The notes beneath the pieces are model-generated. The model did no database searches. It was not told the origin of the DNA and worked only from the letters and a program-made list of their open reading frames with translations. Below are positions 49,061-57,392 of a DNA stretch of 64,000 bases, piece by piece; the stretch's first letter is position 1; each line of letters starts with the position of its first letter. The stretch spans positions 1-64,000 of the forward strand of contig NZ_JBNGOZ010000006.1 in the NCBI RefSeq assembly GCF_050589825.1, given 5' to 3'. This DNA is from Carboxylicivirga longa (GTDB lineage Bacteria; Bacteroidota; Bacteroidia; Bacteroidales; Marinilabiliaceae). The position numbers were made by a program, and so were the translations under genes.

Positions 49061-49097
49061 AAGAGTCGCCAATAAACAATTGCGACTCTTTTTTTTT
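49061..49097 (+). terminator. Terminator of the glsA-glsB operon
   Basis: AAGAGTCGC (49061-49069) and GCGACTCTT (49082-49090) form a perfect 9-bp stem with a 12-nt loop, then seven T residues. Confidence 0.88.
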
Positions 49098-49120
49098 ATA
49101 GTGTTATAAGTTTTTAACCG

Positions 49121-50605
49121 ATGATACACACTTACGACCTAGTTGTTATTGGCAGCGGCCCCGCCGGTTTCTCATCCGCCATTCGCGCATTAGACTATGG
49201 ATTAAATGTTTGCATAATTGAAGGCAAGCACTTGGGCGGCGCAGGCATTATGAACGGCGCTCTCACCTCCAAAACCATGTATGAACTATCCATGGATTAC
49301 GCCATCGCCGCACGCGTTGATCGAGGCTATCGTGTATCATCACTCAGTGTTAATTTTGAGAAGGTCAAGAAAACCGTAATTCAGGCTGCCAAAGAAAAGC
49401 AGTATCAAATGCTCAGTCAGATTGAAACCTTTTCGCCGGCACAGAACAAAAAAGGCGCTTTAACCATTGAGTACGGCTGGGCCGCCTTTGTTGACAGCGA
49501 CCACATTGAAGTAAGTAATGAAAATGATCGCAAACTTATTAAAGGTAAGAATTTTGTGATTGCCACCGGGTCGCGCCCCCGCCACTACGAAGGCTTACAA
49601 ATTGATGGCCAACGTATCATTACCTCCGATGGCATTCTCGATCTGAAAGAATTTCCAGAACGCATGCTCATCATTGGCTCCGGCATCATTGGCTGCGAGT
49701 TTGCCACCATCTTTTCCAACTTTGGCCAAACAGAAGTACACCTGCTGGATCGATCCAACCGTGTGCTACCCTACGAAGATGACGATGTAAGTAACTTCGT
49801 GTCGCACAACCTGGAAACCAACGGTGTAAATATTCACCACACAGCCACCCTGCGTCACATTCGCAAGCACCCCAATCACCTGGAGGTTGTGCTTGACTAC
49901 CACGATGGACACAGTAAGGTAATTGAAGTGGATGTGGCACTGGTGGCCATTGGTCGTGTTCCCAATACCGAAGGCCTCCAGTTGGAGAAAATTGGCATTG
50001 AGCTACACAAAAACGGCACCATTCCTATCAAAGACGACTGCCTTTTGGAAGATGACAAAGGCCACTGCCATGTGTATGCCGCGGGTGATGTTACCGGACA
50101 CACGCAACTGTATAGCGTAGCTGAATTTCAGGGACGCCTGGCGGCCGAAAAAATTGGTAATGTACCGGAATATCCCCTGGACTACTCCCACATGAGCACT
50201 CTTATGTTCTTTAAACCGGAGGTAGCGGCCGTTGGCGCCAACGAAAAAATGCTACAAAAAAAGAAGATCGCCTATAAGGCTGCCTATTACTCCAACCAGT
50301 TGGTTAACCGCGCTATCGCTATGCGCAACACCAATGGCTTTGTAAAAATACTTGTGAGTAACGATGAGGAGCAACGCATATTGGGCATGCGCGCTGCAGG
50401 CCCCCAGGCATCAGCCTTTATTGTATCGGTAGCCCACCTAATTAATCAGGGCAATAGCCTGCACGAAGTACTTAAAATATTTTATCCTCACCCCAGCATA
50501 CCGGAAGGCATACAAGAATGCCTGCGCACCCTCAGTGGCAAATCTATCTTCAAACCCGAAGCATTTCCCGACCTCATCAACATCAGAGAGTGGCGACCTG
50601 AATAA
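49121..50605 (+). CDS. Dihydrolipoamide-dehydrogenase-like flavoprotein lacking both redox cysteines
   Basis: A 494-residue pyridine nucleotide-disulfide oxidoreductase fold. FAD loop VVIGSGPAGFSSA (about 8-20), NAD loop IIGSGIIGCEFA and second FAD motif VYAAGDVTG are intact. At the active site, where lipoamide dehydrogenases read GGTCLNVGCIPSK, this protein reads GGAGIMNGALTSK: both cysteines are replaced (G42, A47) while K51 is kept. The C-terminal HPSIPEG retains the His. It cannot do disulfide chemistry; a transhydrogenase-like or direct hydride-transfer role is inferred. It sits alone between the Gls operon and the lysine locus. Confidence 0.85.
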   Translation: MIHTYDLVVIGSGPAGFSSAIRALDYGLNVCIIEGKHLGGAGIMNGALTSKTMYELSMDYAIAARVDRGYRVSSLSVNFEKVKKTVIQAAKEKQYQMLSQIETFSPAQNKKGALTIEYGWAAFVDSDHIEVSNENDRKLIKGKNFVIATGSRPRHYEGLQIDGQRIITSDGILDLKEFPERMLIIGSGIIGCEFATIFSNFGQTEVHLLDRSNRVLPYEDDDVSNFVSHNLETNGVNIHHTATLRHIRKHPNHLEVVLDYHDGHSKVIEVDVALVAIGRVPNTEGLQLEKIGIELHKNGTIPIKDDCLLEDDKGHCHVYAAGDVTGHTQLYSVAEFQGRLAAEKIGNVPEYPLDYSHMSTLMFFKPEVAAVGANEKMLQKKKIAYKAAYYSNQLVNRAIAMRNTNGFVKILVSNDEEQRILGMRAAGPQASAFIVSVAHLINQGNSLHEVLKIFYPHPSIPEGIQECLRTLSGKSIFKPEAFPDLINIREWRPE

Positions 50606-50683
50606 AGCAATACCCCTCCGTTTAGAATGAGTATAAATAACTATTATGAATGACGGCGCAAGTAAAAACTGCGCTTTATCATG

Positions 50684-50712
50684 TTGTATTTTTAACTACA
50701 TCTTTATATTTG
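50684..50712 (+). promoter_or_regulatory. Promoter of the lysine-fermentation locus
   Basis: TTG (50684-50686), 18 bp, TATATTTG (50705-50712), an exact fit to the Bacteroidota consensus. The predicted start near 50719 gives a leader of about 205 nt before ATG 50924, long for a simple promoter and possibly regulatory. Confidence 0.6.
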
Positions 50713-50755
50713 TGTATATTTTAACATTTATCACAGTGTGTTAATCTATATAAAT

Positions 50756-50818
50756 ATGCATTGGGTATTTAAATTTATCTACGACAAGTTTGAACGCATA
50801 GAAGTTACTGACTTCTAA
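50756..50818 (+). CDS. Possible 20-residue leader peptide
   Basis: ATG to TAA encodes MHWVFKFIYDKFERIEVTDF inside the leader of the lysine locus. It is rich in aromatic residues and holds two lysines. No attenuator hairpin clearly follows it, so a regulatory role is speculative and it may be chance. Confidence 0.2.
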   Translation: MHWVFKFIYDKFERIEVTDF

Positions 50819-50923
50819 ATCTGCCCGTTACAGTCTCGCCAGACACGTAACTACTTGTTTGCACCCACACATTTAGCCCCCCTGGGCCCCTCCACACATT
50901 GAAAAGTTCAAAAATATAATATT

Positions 50924-52171
50924 ATGGAAGCAAAGAAGCTACAATTAGAGAAGTCATTAAACGAATTAGAAAAAGGTAGAACCCTGATTCCCGGCGGAGT
51001 ATTAGGCATTCGTCGCCCCTATAACTTCGTAGAAGGTGAGTTCCCCATTTATTTCGATCATGGTCAGGGTGGACGCGTTACCGACATCGACGGTAACGAA
51101 TACATCGACTATCTGTGTGCCTACGGCCCTATAATACTGGGGAACCGCGAGAAGGAAGTGGACGACGCAGTGATTGAACAAATTCAGAACAAAGGTTTTT
51201 GTTTCTCACTAACACAGACCTATCAAAACATGCTGGCCGAAAAAATGAACGAACTCATTCCCTGCGCCGAAATGAGTCTGTTTGTTTGCACAGGTTCTGA
51301 TGCTACCACCACAGCCATTCGTTTGGCCCGTTCCTACACTCAGCGTAACAAGGTGATGCGCTGCGGTTATCATGGCTGGCACGACTGGTGCGTGGAAGTA
51401 AAAGGCGGCATCCCCAAAAAGTTATATGAAGACGTGCATGAGTTTGAGTATAACAACCTGGATTCGCTGGAAAATCTACTGAAAGAATACGGTGACGATA
51501 CCGCAGCGGTTATCATCACGCCCCTGGGGCATCCCCTGGCGGCACCCATTACCGAGCCCAAGGCCGGTTTCCTCGAAGGCGTAAAGGCCTTGTGTGAACA
51601 ATACGGCGTGGTGCTGATCTTTGACGAAATTCGCACCGGTTTCCGTGCCAGCATTGGCGGAGCGCAAAAGCTCTACAAAGTAACACCCGACCTGGCCGTT
51701 TTTGGCAAGGCCATGGCCAACGGATATCCCATAGGAGCCGTTACCGGGAAGGCTGAAATTATGAAAGAGGGTGAGTCCAATGTTTTCATCTCCTCCACCT
51801 TCTTCCCCAACAGTCTGAGCTATATAGCCGCCCTTAAAACCATTGAAATACTTCAACGCGACAAGGTGCTGGACAAAATTTGGGAAAAAGGCGAAGAGTT
51901 TAACGGAAAAATTGAGAAGCTGCTGACGAAATATCCGGTTGGAGCACGCATTAGTGGTATTGCTCCAATGATGTTCATCACTTTTGATAAAGATGAAGAT
52001 GGAAGCTACAAAAAGAAACGCAACGATTTCTACACTCAACTGATTCGTCGCAAAGTATTCCTGCAGCCCTATCACCATGGTTACATCTGCCATCGTCATA
52101 CACAGGAAGACCTGGACTACACTGTGAAGGCCATTGAAGAAGCCCTGCAATATTTAACTGATAATTACTAA
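50924..52171 (+). CDS. kat: Class III aminotransferase, probable 3-aminobutyryl-CoA transaminase (Kat)
   Basis: A 415-residue PLP enzyme of the glutamate-1-semialdehyde aminomutase-like class III group. LFVCTGSDATT binds phosphate, FDEIRTGFR holds the PLP-contacting Asp (D234), and K262 in FGKAMANGYP is the Schiff-base lysine. It heads the lysine-fermentation locus. A class III transaminase acting on CoA-linked beta-amino acids (Kat) has been described from lysine-fermenting digester bacteria, replacing the ammonia lyase Kal. The absence of a kal-like gene here supports the same role: 3-aminobutyryl-CoA to acetoacetyl-CoA. Fold certain, substrate inferred. A terminator-like hairpin follows. 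Confidence 0.75.
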   Translation: MEAKKLQLEKSLNELEKGRTLIPGGVLGIRRPYNFVEGEFPIYFDHGQGGRVTDIDGNEYIDYLCAYGPIILGNREKEVDDAVIEQIQNKGFCFSLTQTYQNMLAEKMNELIPCAEMSLFVCTGSDATTTAIRLARSYTQRNKVMRCGYHGWHDWCVEVKGGIPKKLYEDVHEFEYNNLDSLENLLKEYGDDTAAVIITPLGHPLAAPITEPKAGFLEGVKALCEQYGVVLIFDEIRTGFRASIGGAQKLYKVTPDLAVFGKAMANGYPIGAVTGKAEIMKEGESNVFISSTFFPNSLSYIAALKTIEILQRDKVLDKIWEKGEEFNGKIEKLLTKYPVGARISGIAPMMFITFDKDEDGSYKKKRNDFYTQLIRRKVFLQPYHHGYICHRHTQEDLDYTVKAIEEALQYLTDNY

Positions 52172-52180
52172 ACACAAAGT

Positions 52181-52213
52181 ACCGCTGAGGCTCTGAAGGG
52201 TCTCAGTGGTTTT
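52181..52213 (+). terminator. Terminator/attenuator between kat and the CoA-transferase genes
   Basis: ACCGCTGAG (52181-52189) pairs with CTCAGTGGT (52202-52210) with one G-U pair and a 12-nt loop, followed by TTTT. Its place inside the locus could lower downstream expression relative to kat, or split the locus into two units. Confidence 0.6.
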
Positions 52214-52227
52214 AAACCCTCCCCGAT

Positions 52228-53211
52228 ATGAGCAATCAACAATTAAAAAACGGTATTGGCGAACTATTTATGTCGCCCGATGCCGACCAAATGCGGGACT
52301 TTCTGCGCCACAAAAAAAAGCAACTAAAAAGCAAGGTGACAACAGTATCAGAGGCCATCGACACACTGGTGAATGATGGCGACTACCTGGCCATTGGTGG
52401 CTTTGGCGGCGTACGCATACCCACGGCACTGATTCATGAAATCATTCGCAAAAAGAAAAAAGATCTGGGCTTTGCCGGTCATGTATCCACGCACGATTGT
52501 CAGCTGCTGAGTGCCGGTCAATCTTTTAATCGCTGCGATGCGGCCTACATCGTGGGCTTGGAAGCACGGGGACTGTCTAAAAACTCGCGCCGCATGTTCG
52601 AATCAGGTAATGTGAAGGTAACAGAATGGTCCAATGGAGCCCTGTCGTGGCGCTTTAAGGCAGCCGCCATGGGTTTGCCCTATCTGCCCTCACGCGTAAT
52701 GCTAGGCACCGATACCTTTAAACACTCGGCTGCCAAAGAAGTAGCCTGCCCATTCACAGGACAAAAGCTAGCCGCTCTGCCAGCCCTCTATCCTGATGTG
52801 GCCATCATTCATGTGCACCGTGCCGATGTGTACGGCAACTGCCAAATCGATGGTATCCTAGTGGCCGATGATGATATTGCCAAAGCCTCCAAGCGCGTTA
52901 TCATCACCACTGAAAAAATCATATCCAACGAAGAAATACGACGCGAACCCTCAAAAACTGTTATCCCCTACTGGTGTGTAGATGCCGTGATTGAAGTTCC
53001 CTTTGGTTCCTATCCTGGCAATATGCCGGGCGAATACTTCTCTGACGAAGAACATCTTACCGATTGGTTAATGACCGAAAAGGACGAGGAAGCATTGAAA
53101 AAGTTTATCGATCACCATATCCTGTCGTCAAAAGACTTTTACGACTACCTATCGAAGAATGGCGGCATGAACAAGATGCGCAAACTCATGAAAGATGAAC
53201 ACCTGTACTAA
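52228..53211 (+). CDS. CoA-transferase alpha subunit (glutaconate CoA-transferase-like)
   Basis: A 327-residue family I CoA-transferase subunit. GDYLAIGGFGGVRIPTALIHEI is the glycine-rich N-terminal fold, then HVHRADVYGNCQIDG, typical of alpha subunits. It resembles GctA more than the shorter AtoD. With the beta subunit 20 bp downstream it probably moves CoA onto acetoacetate, the free product of Kce. The exact acceptor and donor cannot be read from sequence. Confidence 0.85.
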   Translation: MSNQQLKNGIGELFMSPDADQMRDFLRHKKKQLKSKVTTVSEAIDTLVNDGDYLAIGGFGGVRIPTALIHEIIRKKKKDLGFAGHVSTHDCQLLSAGQSFNRCDAAYIVGLEARGLSKNSRRMFESGNVKVTEWSNGALSWRFKAAAMGLPYLPSRVMLGTDTFKHSAAKEVACPFTGQKLAALPALYPDVAIIHVHRADVYGNCQIDGILVADDDIAKASKRVIITTEKIISNEEIRREPSKTVIPYWCVDAVIEVPFGSYPGNMPGEYFSDEEHLTDWLMTEKDEEALKKFIDHHILSSKDFYDYLSKNGGMNKMRKLMKDEHLY

Positions 53212-53231
53212 CAATAAAAATACCCAACAAC

Positions 53232-54008
53232 ATGGAAAATTCATATAATCCAATGGAGCTGATGATTACGATTGCCGCACGTAGTCTGGAAGACGGCGCA
53301 ATGGTGGTCGTTGGAACAGGTGTTCCGGTGGCTGCTGCCATGCTGGCACAGATGACCCAGTCACCCAACCTCACAATTATGTTTGAGGCCGGCGGAATAG
53401 CACCCCTACTGCCCACCATGCCCATCTCAGTAGGCGATTCGCGCACCACCCACAAAGGACTGAAAGCTACTTCCATGGCCGAGATTATGGAATTATGCCA
53501 GGCCGGCGTGGTGGATTACTGCTTCCTGGGAGGGGCACAGATTGATCAATTTGGCAACCTCAATTCCACCCTTATCGGCGATGATTACAACAAGCCCAAA
53601 ACACGCTTCCCCGGCAGTGGCGGTGCCAACGACCTTGCCTCGCTGTGCTGGCGTACCCTGGTGGTAACGCCCCAAAACCCCAAGCGCTTTGCCAATAAGG
53701 TAGATTTCATCACATCGCCGGGCTATCTGGAAGGAGGTACCTCGCGCACCGATGCCGGACTACCGGCTCACACCGGCCCCTATAAGGTAATTACCGATAT
53801 CGGTGTATATGGTTATCATCCCACTTCCAAAGCCATGATGTTATTGTCCTTGCATCCCGGAAAAACACTGGAGGATGTGAAAGCCAATGCACAGTTCGAC
53901 ATCATCATACCCGATGACTACAAAACAACACTTAAACCCAGCGCCGAGGAACTAAAAATATTGCGTGAGAAAGTAGATCCATGCGGCGTGATCATTGGAC
54001 GTGGCTAA
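53232..54008 (+). CDS. CoA-transferase beta subunit (glutaconate CoA-transferase-like)
   Basis: A 258-residue subunit. IMFEAGGIAP holds the likely catalytic Glu (E52), equivalent to the glutamyl-CoA-forming Glu of glutaconate CoA-transferase beta. FLGGAQIDQFGNLN and FPGSGGANDLASL are beta-subunit signatures. It partners with the preceding alpha subunit. In this locus, acetoacetate to acetoacetyl-CoA is the expected reaction. Confidence 0.87.
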   Translation: MENSYNPMELMITIAARSLEDGAMVVVGTGVPVAAAMLAQMTQSPNLTIMFEAGGIAPLLPTMPISVGDSRTTHKGLKATSMAEIMELCQAGVVDYCFLGGAQIDQFGNLNSTLIGDDYNKPKTRFPGSGGANDLASLCWRTLVVTPQNPKRFANKVDFITSPGYLEGGTSRTDAGLPAHTGPYKVITDIGVYGYHPTSKAMMLLSLHPGKTLEDVKANAQFDIIIPDDYKTTLKPSAEELKILREKVDPCGVIIGRG

Positions 54009-54060
54009 TAACCCCTTCTTCACACCCACACCTTTAATCAACAACTAAAACTCTGAAAAA

Positions 54061-54888
54061 ATGAAAAAAATGATAATTACCTGTGCAGTCTGCGGGGCGG
54101 AAACCACCCGCGAGCACAATCCTAACCTACCCTTAACACCACTAGAGATTGCCGAAGCCACTTACGATGCCTACAAGGCCGGTGCCGCTATTGTGCACCT
54201 GCATGTACGCGATAAGAATGGTGGACCCACGCAGGATCCGGAAGTATTTAAAGAGGCCATACGACTCATTCGCGAGCGCTGCGACATTGTTATTGAAATA
54301 ACAACAGGAGGCGCCGTAGGCATGACCGATGACGAGCGGGTGGCGGTTATTAAAGAACTACAGCCTGAGATGGCCTCGCTGGACTGTGGCACCGTTAACT
54401 TCGGCGATGAATACATTGTAAATACCCTGCCGACCATGCGACGCTTTGCCAAAGAGATGAATAAATACCAGGTGCGTCCCACCCTCGAATGCTTCGACAT
54501 ATCGCATGTGACAGCTGCCGATATCCTGATTAAAGAAGGGCTGCTAACCCCTCCGTACCACTATGGCTTTGTAATGAATGTGCCGGCGGCCATCCCCTAC
54601 GATGTAGAACTGCTCAATCTGCTCGTAAATCGTATTCCAAAAGGTGCTTTCTGGACCGTGATGGGCGTTGGCAGAGCCTGTGTGCCGGCGCACTATGGAA
54701 CTTTTGCCCTTGGCAATGGCTTTATTCGTGTAGGCTTCGAGGACAATGTGTACTATTCGAAAGGTGTGCTGGCCGAGAGTAATGCACAGCTGGTAGAGCG
54801 CACGGCCAAACTATCGCGCGATGCGGGCTACGAAATTGCCACACCGGCCGATGTACGTGAAATATTGCAATTAAAAGGAATTCAATAA
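54061..54888 (+). CDS. kce: 3-keto-5-aminohexanoate cleavage enzyme Kce
   Basis: A 275-residue TIM-barrel BKACE-family (DUF849) enzyme. Zinc ligands H46 and H48 in AIVHLHVRD and a Glu in RVGFEDN (E227) match the known Kce site. It condenses 5-amino-3-oxohexanoate with acetyl-CoA to give acetoacetate and 3-aminobutyryl-CoA. BKACE members vary in substrate, but the neighbouring kdd and kam genes make Kce firm. Confidence 0.95.
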   Translation: MKKMIITCAVCGAETTREHNPNLPLTPLEIAEATYDAYKAGAAIVHLHVRDKNGGPTQDPEVFKEAIRLIRERCDIVIEITTGGAVGMTDDERVAVIKELQPEMASLDCGTVNFGDEYIVNTLPTMRRFAKEMNKYQVRPTLECFDISHVTAADILIKEGLLTPPYHYGFVMNVPAAIPYDVELLNLLVNRIPKGAFWTVMGVGRACVPAHYGTFALGNGFIRVGFEDNVYYSKGVLAESNAQLVERTAKLSRDAGYEIATPADVREILQLKGIQ

Positions 54889-54938
54889 TGTCTTTAAAAG
54901 ACAGATTTAACTACAAAGTCTATTGATTCCACAAACGA

Positions 54939-54965
54939 AAAGCTATCAGCAATTAGCTTTCTTTT
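54939..54965 (+). terminator. Weak hairpin between kce and kdd
   Basis: AAAGCTA (54939-54945) and TAGCTTT (54954-54960), a 7-bp stem with an 8-nt loop followed by CTTTT. It is short and AT-rich, and may act as a partial terminator or mRNA-processing element inside the operon. Confidence 0.35.
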
Positions 54966-54979
54966 ATCTACGATAAAAA

Positions 54980-56020
54980 ATGAAGATAGGAAACAAATAC
55001 GGTACACACCGGGTCATCGAACCCCAAGGCGTACTCCCCCAACCGGCCACCAAGGTGAACAATAACATAAATACCCTCTACGACAATGAACTGCTCATTG
55101 ATGTGGACGTGCTAAATATTGACTCCGCCAGCTTTACACAGATTAAAGAGGAGGCCAACGGAGACAAGGAAGCCATCAAATCCATTATTTTGGATATCGT
55201 ATCAAAGCAGGGAAAAATGAAAAACCCGGTTACCGGGTCAGGGGGCATGCTCATTGGCACCGTCAACAAGATAGGCCCGGCGCTGCAAGGTAAAATTGAC
55301 TTGAAGGAAGGCGATCGTATTGCCACCCTGATATCGCTCTCCCTAACCCCGCTGCGCATCGATGAGATACTGGATATTAAGACCGACATAGACCAGGTAA
55401 GAATCAAGGGAAAAGCCATTCTTTTTGAGAGCGGCATATATGCCAAACTACCTGATGACCTTTCGGAAACTCTGTCGCTGGCGGTACTGGATGTATGTGG
55501 TGCCCCCGCACAAACTGCACGTCTGGTGAAAGAAGGTGATACAGTGGTAGTGCTGGGTGCCGGTGGTAAATCCGGAATTTTATGTTGTGCCGTGGCTAAA
55601 CAGATGGTAGGTGACCAGGGACTGGTCATCGGCGCTGATTATTCCGATGAAAACATAGAACGTCTTCGTCAGGTGGAGGTATGCCACAAGGCCATAAAGC
55701 TGAATGCCACCGATGCACTGGGCTGCTATCAGACCATCGAAGCATTGAGTGAGGGAAAAATGGCCGATGTGGTAATTAACAATGTTAACATACCCAACAC
55801 AGAGATGGGCAGCATTTTAATGTGCAAAGAGCGTGGAACCGTGTATTTCTTCAGCATGGCAACCTCTTTTACCAAGGCGGCGCTGGGTGCCGAAGGCGTG
55901 GGCAAAGACGTGAATATGCTCATCGGCAACGGATATGCTGTGGGGCATGCCAACATGGCCATCGACATTTTAAGAAGGAATAAAAAAATCAGAAGCCTAT
56001 ACGAAGAACTGTACACATAA
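54980..56020 (+). CDS. kdd: L-erythro-3,5-diaminohexanoate dehydrogenase Kdd
   Basis: A 346-residue NAD(P)-dependent dehydrogenase. An N-terminal catalytic region (KNPVTGSGGMLIGTV) is followed by a Rossmann domain with VVLGAGGKSG (about 190-199). It oxidatively deaminates 3,5-diaminohexanoate to 5-amino-3-oxohexanoate, releasing ammonia. The length and N-terminus (GTHRVIEPQGVLPQ) are characteristic. Between kce and kamA. Confidence 0.95.
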   Translation: MKIGNKYGTHRVIEPQGVLPQPATKVNNNINTLYDNELLIDVDVLNIDSASFTQIKEEANGDKEAIKSIILDIVSKQGKMKNPVTGSGGMLIGTVNKIGPALQGKIDLKEGDRIATLISLSLTPLRIDEILDIKTDIDQVRIKGKAILFESGIYAKLPDDLSETLSLAVLDVCGAPAQTARLVKEGDTVVVLGAGGKSGILCCAVAKQMVGDQGLVIGADYSDENIERLRQVEVCHKAIKLNATDALGCYQTIEALSEGKMADVVINNVNIPNTEMGSILMCKERGTVYFFSMATSFTKAALGAEGVGKDVNMLIGNGYAVGHANMAIDILRRNKKIRSLYEELYT

Positions 56021-56073
56021 AAAGTGCTCAGTAATTAGTTCACTACGCAAGCATCGAACAAAAAATCTACACA

Positions 56074-57384
56074 ATGAAAAGAAAATTTACGAACGTTGAT
56101 TATAAAAGCATCCCCCTCTTTAAAGATGTAAGTGAGGAGGATTGGAACAACTGGAAGTGGCAGATGCGAAATGCCATTCGCGATGTACCCAGCTTACAAA
56201 AGGTATTACCCTTAAGCACAGAAGAACAGGAACACCTGGCCAGCACCCTGAAGAAATTCAAAATGGCTATTACTCCGTATTATGCGGCGCTGATGAGTAG
56301 GGAAGATGCCAAATGCCCGGTGCGCAAACTGGCCGTGCCAGCACTCAACGAGCTGCACATTGATGAGTCTGACTTAAGTGATCCTCTGCACGAAGATGTG
56401 GATTCGCCGGTACCCGGACTCACGCACCGTTATCCCGACCGCGCCTTACTGCTGGTAACCCATGAGTGTTCAATGTATTGCCGTCATTGCACTCGTCGAC
56501 GCATTGTGGGCGAAACCGATGAAGACATGGCCAAAGGACACTTAGAGCAGGCCTTTGAATACATTGCTCAAACACCCGAAATACGAGACATCGTCATCTC
56601 TGGCGGTGATCCACTGATCCTCAGCGACAATCGTCTTGACTATATCCTGGGAGAGCTGCGTAAGATCGATCATGTGGAGATTATTCGCATCGGCAGCCGC
56701 ATGCCGGTAGTATTACCCCAGCGCATCACCAATAACTTGTGCGAGATCATCAAAAAGCATCACCCCGTATATGTCAACACCCATTTTAATCACCCCAAGG
56801 AAATAACTGATGAAGCACGTTTAGCCTGTGAAAAACTGGCCAATGTTGGTGTCCAACTAGGCAACCAATCGGTACTGCTCAAAGGTATCAATGACTGCTC
56901 CAACATCATGAAAGCGCTAATGCACGACTTATTACGCATACGCGTGAAGCCTTATTATATCTATCAGTGCGACTTGTCCGAAGGAATATCTCACTTCCGC
57001 ACCACCATTTCCAAAGGCATTGAGATTATTGAGAACCTGCGTGGCCATACCACCGGAATGGCCGTACCTACCTTTGTTGTTGATGCACCCGGTGGCGGTG
57101 GCAAAATACCGGTGATGCCTGACTATCTGATTTCACAGACCGAGAAACGTGTGGTGCTGCGCAACTACGAAGGCATGATCACCAGCTACACACAACCCTC
57201 CGATTACCAAGGTCATAAAATTGAGGACTGTGATTTTTGCAGCGACGAAGCCCTGGTGGCCAAAGATGGTGTAGCCAAATTGCTGAATGAAGGCGGCACC
57301 ATCATTCCACAGTCACTTCGTCGCGAGAAACGCACCAATGGCAACAGCAAACACTATGTAAAGGCAAAAGCCGAGAGCAACTGA
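56074..57384 (+). CDS. kamA: L-lysine 2,3-aminomutase KamA
   Basis: A 436-residue radical SAM/PLP enzyme. The cluster motif CSMYCRHC gives C132, C136, C139, and PLP lysine K344 is in DAPGGGGK. By register with the Clostridium subterminale enzyme (offset +7), the two Asp residues that hold the lysine side chain are kept as D300 (QCDLSEG) and D337 (VVDAPGG), favouring true lysine specificity over EpmB-like or glutamate mutases. It makes L-beta-lysine. Four further Cys near the C-terminus (including CDFC) fit the zinc site of this family. Confidence 0.97.
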   Translation: MKRKFTNVDYKSIPLFKDVSEEDWNNWKWQMRNAIRDVPSLQKVLPLSTEEQEHLASTLKKFKMAITPYYAALMSREDAKCPVRKLAVPALNELHIDESDLSDPLHEDVDSPVPGLTHRYPDRALLLVTHECSMYCRHCTRRRIVGETDEDMAKGHLEQAFEYIAQTPEIRDIVISGGDPLILSDNRLDYILGELRKIDHVEIIRIGSRMPVVLPQRITNNLCEIIKKHHPVYVNTHFNHPKEITDEARLACEKLANVGVQLGNQSVLLKGINDCSNIMKALMHDLLRIRVKPYYIYQCDLSEGISHFRTTISKGIEIIENLRGHTTGMAVPTFVVDAPGGGGKIPVMPDYLISQTEKRVVLRNYEGMITSYTQPSDYQGHKIEDCDFCSDEALVAKDGVAKLLNEGGTIIPQSLRREKRTNGNSKHYVKAKAESN

Positions 57385-57392
57385 GAAGGTAT

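Larger units (their letters stand above)
50606..50923. other. Leader region of the lysine-fermentation locus
   Basis: 318 bp containing the promoter at 50684-50712, a short open frame at 50756-50818 and a small GCGCA/TGCGC inverted repeat near 50656-50675. No riboswitch structure could be recognised by eye; in particular, no cobalamin-riboswitch box was identified. Confidence 0.5.

Noticed and set aside
51476..52150. A 224-residue minus-strand open frame opposite the transaminase
   Set aside because: The plus-strand frame has complete class III transaminase motifs. The opposite frame is probably a by-product of codon bias.
55078..55629. A 183-residue Ser-rich minus-strand open frame opposite kdd
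   Set aside because: Typical antisense shadow; Kdd is well supported in the other strand.
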